Part shown: piece by piece, positions 1 through 5,439 of the stretch
How positions within the stretch are numbered: position 1 is the stretch's first letter
Layout of the letters: every line of letters begins with the position of its first letter
Assembly: GCA_022837185.1 (NCBI GenBank)
Contig: JALHJD010000166.1
Coordinates: 1 to 6,860 of the forward strand
Direction of reading: 5' to 3'
DNA from: Desulfobacteraceae bacterium
Lineage (GTDB): Bacteria > Desulfobacterota > Desulfobulbia > Desulfobulbales > Desulfobulbaceae
DNA length: 6,860 bases
Notes under the pieces: generated by a model
What the model saw: the letters and a program-made list of their open reading frames with translations, nothing else
What the model was told of the DNA's origin: nothing
The model's database searches: none
Translations under genes and position numbers: made by a program

Positions 1-3
1 CTG

Positions 4-11
4 ACCTCCTT
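4..11 (-). promoter_or_regulatory. Strong Shine-Dalgarno site of a gene starting just left of the window
   Basis: Read on the minus strand this is AAGGAGGT, a perfect anti-16S match, with CAG running to the window edge. A start codon would be expected within a few bases beyond position 1, so another minus-strand gene probably begins there, downstream of the iron-sulfur protein gene. The 57 bases between the end of that gene and this site are AT-rich. I see no convincing promoter or terminator in them, so the two genes may be co-transcribed. The downstream gene itself is not visible. Confidence 0.6.
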
Positions 12-68
12 CATAATTTCATGTGATTGCCACTGAAAAATAATCATACTTTTGCAATAATGGTTTAC

Positions 69-884
69 CTACCAGGAATCAGCCGCCAAGGGCTGATCTT
101 TTCTCGGCAACAATGTGATGGCGGTCTCCTGGCAGACCGCTCGACAGACCCCGCAGCCATAACATTTTCTGTAATCCACTGAACACTTCCGATGCTCCCG
201 CGAGTAATCGACAGCCCCGAACTGGCAATGCTTCAGGCACAACTTGCATCCTTTGCAGAGGTCTTTATCGATTGTGGCGACGTACTCCGCCTTCCACATG
301 ACCCTGGCCAGCCGTGACCGGTATTCAACCCGGTACGCCATGCAATCGTGGTCGCAGTTGCAGACGGCGCCGATGAACGGCGTCTGGAAGGTCCAGACGC
401 TGTGCGTCATGCCGTTGGCATCGAGATTTTTGATCTCGCCTATGGCAGCCTCCGGGGTGGTCCGATCAAAATCGCGGAAATCCGGCAGTTCCTTCAGTAT
501 CCCCGTGGCGTCCATGCCGACTGTGTAACAGTATCGCTTGTCTTCTCCGGTTGCTACCTTGCGGCAGATGCACGGCAGTCTCCAGACGTTCCCTACTTTC
601 CTGAGGATTTTTTCGACGTCTTCCACGGGCACGATCTGGCCGAAATGGCTTTTCTTCAAGCTGCGGGTGAGCCTTGGATACACCAGGAAATCGTAGATGA
701 ACGGCAGCCGTCTTTTCCATTTTTCAGCTTTAGGGATATTGTCATGCATGGACTGGCCGAAGCGGGCGAGGTAGTTTTTCAGCTCCTCGTCGGAGCTGAC
801 CTGCAGGAAGAGCTCCCGCGAGTAATTGGTCATGTTTTCATACCATTTCCTGCCTTCACCGTGTTGGATGCAGAATTCGCACAT
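69..884 (-). CDS. 2[4Fe-4S] ferredoxin-domain iron-sulfur protein, function unknown
   Basis: This is an iron-sulfur protein, probably a cytoplasmic electron carrier or a redox subunit; I do not recognise a named gene. Numbered from the preferred ATG at 884 (271 aa), the C-terminus carries two classic CxxCxxCxxxC motifs, CKGCKLCLKHC near residue 210 and CYGCGVCRAVC near residue 241. Both are followed by Gln instead of the usual Pro. Upstream lie further Cys sets: CEFC right after the start, CIC plus a lone Cys near residues 105-119, and CNCDHDC near residue 175. These could bind an additional cluster. There is no signal peptide or membrane segment. The frame opens at a TTG at 956 (295 aa), but that TTG coincides with the predicted transcription start of a strong sigma70-type promoter at 961-990, so I prefer the ATG at 884, which has a weak ribosome site. 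The gene diverges from nifE. At roughly 50% GC it is clearly less GC-rich than the nif genes. A role in electron supply to nitrogenase is possible but unproven. Confidence 0.85.
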   Translation of the reverse strand: MCEFCIQHGEGRKWYENMTNYSRELFLQVSSDEELKNYLARFGQSMHDNIPKAEKWKRRLPFIYDFLVYPRLTRSLKKSHFGQIVPVEDVEKILRKVGNVWRLPCICRKVATGEDKRYCYTVGMDATGILKELPDFRDFDRTTPEAAIGEIKNLDANGMTHSVWTFQTPFIGAVCNCDHDCMAYRVEYRSRLARVMWKAEYVATIDKDLCKGCKLCLKHCQFGAVDYSREHRKCSVDYRKCYGCGVCRAVCQETAITLLPRKDQPLAADSW

Positions 885-960
885 ATGATATTTCCCGCTG
901 AATATGGGCTTGTCCGTTGGTTCAGATAACGCCAGTGGGCAGATCAGCTTGGCCAATTAA

Positions 961-990
961 AGTATATGATCCGGGGGATGATGAAGTCAA
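961..990 (-). promoter_or_regulatory. Sigma70-type promoter for the divergent iron-sulfur protein gene
   Basis: On the minus strand this reads TTGACT, an 18-base spacer, then TATACT: five of six matches to each consensus hexamer. Transcription would begin near position 954. That places the TTG start codon (956-954) at the very start of the message and leaves a leader of about 70 bases before the ATG at 884. A TGTCGCG box begins four bases upstream of the -35 hexamer, so a protein bound there could activate or block this promoter. Confidence 0.6.
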
Positions 991-991
991 A

Positions 992-1030
992 TTTGTCGCG
1001 ATTCCTTCCTTTTTGTCGCGGCTGCGACCA
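992..1030. promoter_or_regulatory. Candidate upstream activator sites: TTTGTCGCG direct repeat plus palindrome
   Basis: TTTGTCGCG occurs twice, at 992-1000 and 1012-1020, exactly 20 bp apart (about two helical turns). The second copy is the left arm of an imperfect palindrome, TGTCGC-GGCT-GCGACC, at 1014-1029. This also reads as TGT-N10-ACC, one base from the NifA site TGT-N10-ACA. A third, inverted copy (CGCGACA) lies at 1060-1066. The palindrome is centred about 110 bp upstream of the predicted nifE transcription start, the usual distance for a sigma54 enhancer. The bound regulator could be NifA or another NtrC-family protein; Geobacter sulfurreducens is known to control nif genes through two-component systems rather than classical NifA. 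Confidence 0.5.
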
Positions 1031-1074
1031 TCCGGGGCGGGCTCCGGGAAGGACAAACCCGCGACAGTTAGAGC

Positions 1075-1087
1075 TAATCTATTGATA
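1075..1087 (-). promoter_or_regulatory. IHF binding site, perfect consensus match
   Basis: The minus strand reads TATCAATAGATTA, which satisfies the consensus WATCARNNNNTTR at every fixed position. It lies between the candidate activator boxes and the sigma54 promoter, about 50 bp upstream of the predicted nifE start. This is where IHF bends DNA at many nif promoters so that the enhancer-bound activator reaches sigma54 polymerase. The site overlaps the left arm of a 7-bp perfect inverted repeat, TATTGAT-N12-ATCAATA (1080-1105), which ends directly before the -24 element. Confidence 0.6.
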
Positions 1088-1105
1088 TTATGAACTGAAT
1101 CAATA

Positions 1106-1121
1106 TGGCACGCCGGTTGCT
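1106..1121 (+). promoter_or_regulatory. Sigma54 (-24/-12) promoter of the nifENBV operon
   Basis: The sequence TGGCACGCCGGTTGCT matches the sigma54 consensus TGGCACG-N4-TTGCW at every position, with GG at 1107-1108 and GC at 1119-1120. Transcription would start near 1132, giving a leader of about 29 bases before nifE. With the IHF site and upstream boxes this is a complete activator-dependent nitrogen-fixation promoter. It most likely drives nifE, nifN, nifB and nifV together. Confidence 0.9.
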
Positions 1122-1160
1122 GTACCGTTCGGCAAACACCAAACGGAGAGCGAGGAGATC

Positions 1161-2531
1161 ATGCAGGCGGCCATACTTGAGGAACGGAAGGAACAGATTC
1201 ACCGCATCGGCGACGCGCCCTGTGAAATAGCATGCGACAAGGACAGTCTGGCGGGGGCGGTCAGCCAGCGGGCCTGCGTGTTCTGCGGCTCGCGGGTGGT
1301 GCTCTATCCCATCGCCGATGCACTGCACCTGGTGCACGGTCCCATCGGCTGCGCCGTCTATACCTGGGACATCCGCGGCGCCCTGTCCTTCGGACCGGAG
1401 CTGCACCGCCTGAGCTTTTCCACCGACCTGCAGGTGCGCGACATCATCTTCGGCGGCGAGAAGAAGCTGCGCGGGGCCCTCATCGAACTCATCGCCCGCC
1501 ATTCCCCCAAGGCCGCCTTTGTCTATTCCACCTGCATCGTCGGGATCATCGGCGACGACCTGGAGGCGGTCTGCCGGGAGGTCGAGGCGGAAACCGGCAT
1601 CCCGGTCATCCCGGTCCAGTCCGAGGGGTTCAAGGGCAACAAGCGGGCCGGGTACCAGGCCGCCTGCAAGGCGATGTTCCGCCTGGTGGGCACCGGCGAT
1701 ACCGGCACCATTTCTCCCCACAGCATCAATATCCTCGGCGACTTCAACCTGGCCGGCGAGATCTGGCTGGTGCGCGACTACTTCAGGCGCATGGGCATCG
1801 AGGTGGTGGCCAACATCACCGGCGACGGCCGGGTGGACGACATCCGCCGCTGCCACGGCGCGGCCCTCAACGTGGTCCAGTGTTCCGGCTCGACCATGGA
1901 TCTGGCGCGGATGATGGAGGAAAAATACGGGATCCCCTCGGTGCGGGTTTCCTATTTCGGCATCGAGGACATGGCCGATTCGCTGTACCGGGTGGCCGAT
2001 CATTTCCGGGATCCGTTGATCATGGCGCGGACCAGGGAGCTGGTGCGCTCCGAGATCGAGGCGGTCATGCCCGAGCTGACCCGCTACCGGGAAGCCCTGG
2101 CCGGCCGGAAGGCGGCGGTCTATGTGGGCGGCGCCTTCAAGGCCTTCTCCCTGGTCAAGGCCTTCAGGCTGCTGGGAATGCAAGTGGCCATGGTGGGCTC
2201 CCAGACCGGCACCCGGGAAGATTACCAGGAGCTGGCCGGAATCTGCGACCCCGGCACCATCATCGTCGATGACGCCAATCCCCTGGAGCTGACCTCCTTC
2301 CTGGAGGAAAAGAGCGTCGACATCTTTGTCGGCGGCGTCAAGGAGCGGCCCATTGCCTATAAGCTCGGGGTCGGCTTCTGCGACCACAACCACGAACGCA
2401 AGATCGCCATGGCCGGGTTCGCCGGCATGCTCAATTTCGCCCGGGAAGTCCATTCCTCGGTGTTGAGCCCGGTGTGGCGTTTCGTTCCCCGCCGCCATGC
2501 CCCGGCACAGCAGGGGGAGGTGCGGTCATGA
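1161..2531 (+). CDS. nifE: NifE, FeMo-cofactor scaffold subunit
   Basis: NifE pairs with NifN in the alpha2beta2 scaffold on which the NifB-made Fe-S precursor is matured to FeMo-co. The 456 aa length is usual for the family. The N-terminal part has ACVFCGS (C39, C42), LVHGPIGC (C64) and YSTCIVGIIGDD (C125). C39, C64 and C125 match the positions of the P-cluster-like [4Fe-4S] ligands C37, C62 and C124 of Azotobacter NifE. QCSGS (C241) matches the Cys near the cofactor site. The C-terminal DHNHERKIAMAGF motif is typical of NifE and separates it from NifD, which carries a cofactor His region instead. The ATG at 1161 follows GAGGAG (1152-1157) at a short 3-base spacing. It is the first gene after the sigma54 promoter, and its TGA overlaps the nifN ATG (ATGA), so the two subunits are translationally coupled. 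Confidence 0.96.
   Translation: MQAAILEERKEQIHRIGDAPCEIACDKDSLAGAVSQRACVFCGSRVVLYPIADALHLVHGPIGCAVYTWDIRGALSFGPELHRLSFSTDLQVRDIIFGGEKKLRGALIELIARHSPKAAFVYSTCIVGIIGDDLEAVCREVEAETGIPVIPVQSEGFKGNKRAGYQAACKAMFRLVGTGDTGTISPHSINILGDFNLAGEIWLVRDYFRRMGIEVVANITGDGRVDDIRRCHGAALNVVQCSGSTMDLARMMEEKYGIPSVRVSYFGIEDMADSLYRVADHFRDPLIMARTRELVRSEIEAVMPELTRYREALAGRKAAVYVGGAFKAFSLVKAFRLLGMQVAMVGSQTGTREDYQELAGICDPGTIIVDDANPLELTSFLEEKSVDIFVGGVKERPIAYKLGVGFCDHNHERKIAMAGFAGMLNFAREVHSSVLSPVWRFVPRRHAPAQQGEVRS
2516..2520 (+). promoter_or_regulatory. Ribosome binding site that sets the nifN start
   Basis: GGAGG sits 7 bases before the ATG at 2528, inside the end of nifE. The reading frame is open further upstream to an ATG at 2474, but that start lies inside nifE, lacks such a site and would add 18 residues not expected in NifN. 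The start at 2528 is therefore chosen. Confidence 0.75.
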
Positions 2532-3889
2532 GCAAAAATCCCCCCAAATACCTGTCCACCACCAATGGTTGCAAACTGTGCGCTCCGCTGGGAGCCGCCC
2601 TGGCTTTCAAGGGGGTGGCCGGCGCGGTCCCGTTCCTGCACGGCTCCCAGGGCTGCGCCACCTACATGCGGCGCTATATCATCAGCCACTTCAACGAGCC
2701 GATCGATATCGCCTCTTCGGCGCTGGGGGAGAAAAACGCGGTCTTCGGCGGCGGTCCCAACCTCAAGCTCGGCCTGACCAACGTGATCAGAAAATACCGG
2801 CCGGCGCTCATCGGCATCGCCACCACCTGTCTGACCGAGACCATCGGTGACGATGTGGCGCGGTTTCTCGCGGAATTCGTCCGGGAGGTGAACGATCCCG
2901 CCCTGTTGCCCCGCCTGGTCCGGGTGAGCACCCCCAGCTACGCCGGGACCCACATGGACGGCTTCCATGCGGCGGTGACCGGGCTTTTGGACACCCTGGC
3001 CGAGGCAGGCCCGGGGAGCGACAGCATTACCCTGCTGCCGGGCCTGGTCTCGCCGGCGGACCTGCGCCATCTGAAGGAGATCATGGCCGCCTTCGGCCTG
3101 CCGGCGGTGGTGCTCCCCGACTATTCCGACACCCTGGACGGTCCGGCCCTCGCCCGCTACGAGAAGATTCCGGCCGGCGGCACATCATTGGCGGACATCG
3201 CCGGCGCCGGGGCCTGCCGGGCGGTGCTGGAGTTCGGCCCCACCCTGAACGGCTTTCAGGGCGGCGGCGAACTGCTGTCCCGGCGCTTCGGCCGGCCCCG
3301 CCATACCCTTGGCCTGCCCATCGGCATCCGGGAAACCGATGCCTTTTTCGCGCTGCTCTCGGATCTGAGCGGCCGGGGCGCTCCCCCCGCCCTGGCCGCC
3401 GAGCGCGGCCGCCTCATCGACTCCCTGGTGGACGGCCACAAGTACCTCTCCGGCAAACGGGCCGTGATCTACGGCGAGGAGGACCTGGTGGCAGGATTAA
3501 CCTCGTTCCTGGCCGAGATCGGGATCAGACCCGTGCTGTGCGCGTCGGGAGGGAGAAGCGGCCGCCTGGCGGAGGCGGTCAGGGAGGTCTGTGCCGACCT
3601 GCTGCCGGAGATGCCCCTGGTCCGCGACAACACCGATTTTTTCGAAATCGGCGAGGAAGCGGAACAGCTTGCTCCGGATCTCGTCATCGGCAACAGCAAA
3701 GGCTACCCCCTGGCCCGCAAGCTGGACGTCCCGCTGATCAGACTGGGATTTCCCGTCCACGACCGGATGGGCGGGCAGCGCATTCTTCACCTGGGTTACC
3801 GGGGGGCGCAGCGCCTGTTTGATGAGATCGTCAACACGATCATCGCCCGCAGTCAGTCCAGTTCGCCCATCGGCTACAGCTACATGTGA
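2528..3889 (+). CDS. nifN: NifN, FeMo-cofactor scaffold subunit
   Basis: NifN is the beta-type partner of NifE in the FeMo-co assembly scaffold and is homologous to NifK. The 453 aa protein begins with a motif highly typical of NifN: NGCKLCAPLGAALAFKG (C15, C18), then LHGSQGCATYMRRY (C43) and SHFNEPIDIASS. C43 corresponds to the single NifN ligand (C44 in Azotobacter) of the shared [4Fe-4S] cluster. TTCLTETIGDD follows at about residue 99. The C-terminal third has IGNSKGYPLARKL and LIRLGFPVHDRMGGQ, shared by NifN and NifK. There is no NifB domain fused to the C-terminus, unlike the clostridial NifN-B; nifB is a separate gene here. The start overlaps the nifE stop, and a 181-base gap separates this gene from nifB. 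Confidence 0.96.
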   Translation: MSKNPPKYLSTTNGCKLCAPLGAALAFKGVAGAVPFLHGSQGCATYMRRYIISHFNEPIDIASSALGEKNAVFGGGPNLKLGLTNVIRKYRPALIGIATTCLTETIGDDVARFLAEFVREVNDPALLPRLVRVSTPSYAGTHMDGFHAAVTGLLDTLAEAGPGSDSITLLPGLVSPADLRHLKEIMAAFGLPAVVLPDYSDTLDGPALARYEKIPAGGTSLADIAGAGACRAVLEFGPTLNGFQGGGELLSRRFGRPRHTLGLPIGIRETDAFFALLSDLSGRGAPPALAAERGRLIDSLVDGHKYLSGKRAVIYGEEDLVAGLTSFLAEIGIRPVLCASGGRSGRLAEAVREVCADLLPEMPLVRDNTDFFEIGEEAEQLAPDLVIGNSKGYPLARKLDVPLIRLGFPVHDRMGGQRILHLGYRGAQRLFDEIVNTIIARSQSSSPIGYSYM

Positions 3890-3942
3890 GCCCGATCCCG
3901 TTGGGTGCGAATTTTGTCAAATCAGCGCAGGAAATATCTTGC

Positions 3943-3972
3943 CGAAATCGAAATCGGCATCGAAATCGAAAA
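3943..3972 (+). repeat. Hexamer tandem repeat (CGAAAT-type), five units
   Basis: Five 6-bp units run CGAAAT, CGAAAT, CGGCAT, CGAAAT, CGAAAA. The repeat lies in the nifN-nifB gap (3890-4070), 53 bases after the nifN stop. Its left part can also form a 6-bp hairpin, TGCCGA/TCGGCA (3940-3945 with 3954-3959), with an 8-base loop. No T-tract follows, so it is not a convincing intrinsic terminator. Apart from this repeat and the nifB ribosome site, I see no gene in the gap. Confidence 0.65.
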
Positions 3973-4070
3973 ACCACTCACCAATTGCATGGCTGGTGCG
4001 CAACATGTTCTTCCCTCAATCGTTCCCCCGGCACGGGGTAAGCCGCTGTCAACCAGGAAAGGAGAATCCG

Positions 4071-5342
4071 ATGACTTCCGCACAGCTCGACCTGAGCAGA
4101 CATCCCTGCTTCAATCCCCTGGCCAAGGGGAGCTTCGGCCGGGTTCACCTGCCCGTTGCCCCGAAGTGCAACATCAAGTGCAACTACTGCAACCGCAAAT
4201 ACGACTGCGTCAACGAGTCCCGGCCCGGGGTGACTTCCACCGTTCTCACCCCGGCCCAGGCGGTGGAATACGTAGGCCGGGTGCTGGCCCGGGAACCGCG
4301 CATCAGCGTGGCAGGGATCGCCGGCCCCGGCGACCCCTTTGCCAACGGCGAGGAGACCATGGACACCCTGCGGCTGCTGCGTCGCGGGTTCCCGGAGATC
4401 ATCCTCTGTCTCGCCTCCAACGGGACGAACATCGGGCCCTGCATCCCGGAACTCGGCGAGCTGAAGGTCTCCCATGTCACCGTCACCGTCAACGCGGTGG
4501 ACCCGGAAATCGGTGCCCGGATTTACGGCTGGGTCAAGGACGGCAAGGTCGCCTACCGGGGCCGGGAGGGCGCGGAACTGCTTTTGGCCCGGCAACTGGC
4601 CGCGGTGCGCGAGCTGAAGGGGCACGGGATCACGGTGAAGATCAATTCCATTCTGATCCCCGGGATCAACGACCACCATATCGAAGACGTGGCGGCGCGG
4701 ATGCGGGAACTGGGCGCCGATCTCTTCAACTGCATGGCCATGTTTCCCAACCTGGACACCCCCTTTGCCGCCATTCCCCAGCCGGACGCCGCCAGGATGG
4801 AAGAAGCGAGGGAGGCGGCGGAAAAGCACCTGCCGCAGATGCGCCATTGCGCCCGCTGCCGCGCCGACGCCGTCGGCCTGCTCGACAGTGACCGCAGCGG
4901 GGAATTCCGGGGCTGCCTGTCCGCCTGTGCCTCCCTGCCTCCTGCCGGCACGCCCCGGGCTTACGTGGCGGTGGCCACCCGGGAGGGCATTCTGGTGAAC
5001 CGCCACCTGGGGGAAGCCGAAGCCTTTGAGATCTGGGAGCAGGCTGAGACCGGCTACCGGCTGGTGGAACAGCGGCCGGCACCGAAACCCGGCGGGGGAC
5101 TCCGGCGCTGGCTCAGGCTGGCCCGGCTGCTGGGCGACTGCCGGGCGGTGCTCTGCAGCGGCATCGGCGAGACCCCGCGGGAAACGCTTGAAAAGACAGG
5201 AGTGCGGACGGTGGTCATGGAAGGCTTCATCGAAACCGGGCTGGCTGCGATCTACGAAGGCGGGAACCCCGAGGTGTTCAAGACGCGGAGCACCCCCTGC
5301 GGCGGCAGGAGCTGCGCCGGCAGCGGCGGCGGATGTGTCTGA
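4071..5342 (+). CDS. nifB: NifB, radical SAM FeMo-cofactor precursor synthase with C-terminal NifX-like domain
   Basis: NifB fuses two [4Fe-4S] clusters and inserts the central carbide and ninth sulfur to make NifB-co, which is passed to NifEN. The 423 aa protein starts with HPCF (residues 11-14), then the radical SAM motif CNIKCNYC (C33, C37, C40) and the AdoMet-binding GIAGPGDPFAN (about 82-92). Further Cys positions suited to substrate clusters are C46, C113 and HCARCRADAVG (C260, C263). Residues about 297-400 form a NifX/NafY-type domain, thought to hold the product cluster. The last 14 residues are Cys- and Gly-rich (C410, C415, C422). The ATG at 4071 follows AAAGGAG (4058-4064) at 6 bases. 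The frame is open upstream to 3819, but that stretch is low-quality, overlaps nifN and is not NifB-like. The end overlaps a small ORF. Confidence 0.97.
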   Translation: MTSAQLDLSRHPCFNPLAKGSFGRVHLPVAPKCNIKCNYCNRKYDCVNESRPGVTSTVLTPAQAVEYVGRVLAREPRISVAGIAGPGDPFANGEETMDTLRLLRRGFPEIILCLASNGTNIGPCIPELGELKVSHVTVTVNAVDPEIGARIYGWVKDGKVAYRGREGAELLLARQLAAVRELKGHGITVKINSILIPGINDHHIEDVAARMRELGADLFNCMAMFPNLDTPFAAIPQPDAARMEEAREAAEKHLPQMRHCARCRADAVGLLDSDRSGEFRGCLSACASLPPAGTPRAYVAVATREGILVNRHLGEAEAFEIWEQAETGYRLVEQRPAPKPGGGLRRWLRLARLLGDCRAVLCSGIGETPRETLEKTGVRTVVMEGFIETGLAAIYEGGNPEVFKTRSTPCGGRSCAGSGGGCV

Positions 5343-5431
5343 TCAGGGTATGCGGTGCAGGGCTCAAGGTGATCCGGCGGATACTGGCCGTGGTCATGGT
5401 GCCGGCCGGGTGCAAGCTCATCCTGGTATAG
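5333..5431 (+). CDS. Small hypothetical ORF (32 aa) between nifB and nifV
   Basis: An ATG inside the last codons of nifB opens a 32-residue frame that ends with TAG, 8 bases before the preferred nifV start. The peptide begins MCLIRVCGAG, has a basic KVIRR segment, then a hydrophobic stretch ILAVVMVP and ends KLILV; it contains three Cys. About 26 of 32 third codon positions are G or C, like the neighbouring genes, whereas the nifV frame through the same stretch has well under half. This suggests that the small frame is, or recently was, the coded one. No good ribosome site precedes the ATG, so translation would depend on coupling to nifB termination. I do not recognise a family. It could be a small membrane-associated or cluster-linked peptide, a remnant, or chance. 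Confidence 0.4.
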   Translation: MCLIRVCGAGLKVIRRILAVVMVPAGCKLILV

Positions 5432-5439
5432 GCGGGGGA

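Noticed and set aside
12..68. Promoter or terminator in the AT-rich left end
   Set aside because: TTGCAA and TATGAT occur on the minus strand but too close together, no GG-N10-GC pattern fits, and no stem followed by a T-tract is present.
1074..2498. 474-codon open frame on the minus strand opposite nifE
   Set aside because: It is the antisense shadow of a GC-rich gene: its composition is biased to Gly, His, Asp and Ala, it has no recognisable motif, and it runs through the sigma54 promoter and nifE.
3914..3940. Possible sigma70 promoter TTGTCA-N15-TATCTT before nifB
   Set aside because: The spacer is only 15 bases and the -10 is weak; chance is the simpler explanation.
3819..4070. 84-residue N-terminal extension of NifB
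   Set aside because: It overlaps the nifN end, includes the hexamer repeat translated as KSKSASKSK, and lies upstream of a good ribosome site for the ATG at 4071. NifB proteins normally begin shortly before the HPCF motif.
3978..5006. 342-codon open frame on the minus strand opposite nifB
   Set aside because: It is an antisense shadow of nifB with no domain signature; nifB itself is unambiguous.
2528..5342. Clostridial-style NifN-NifB fusion
   Set aside because: nifN and nifB are separate frames divided by a stop and a 181-base gap, with a proper ribosome site before nifB.
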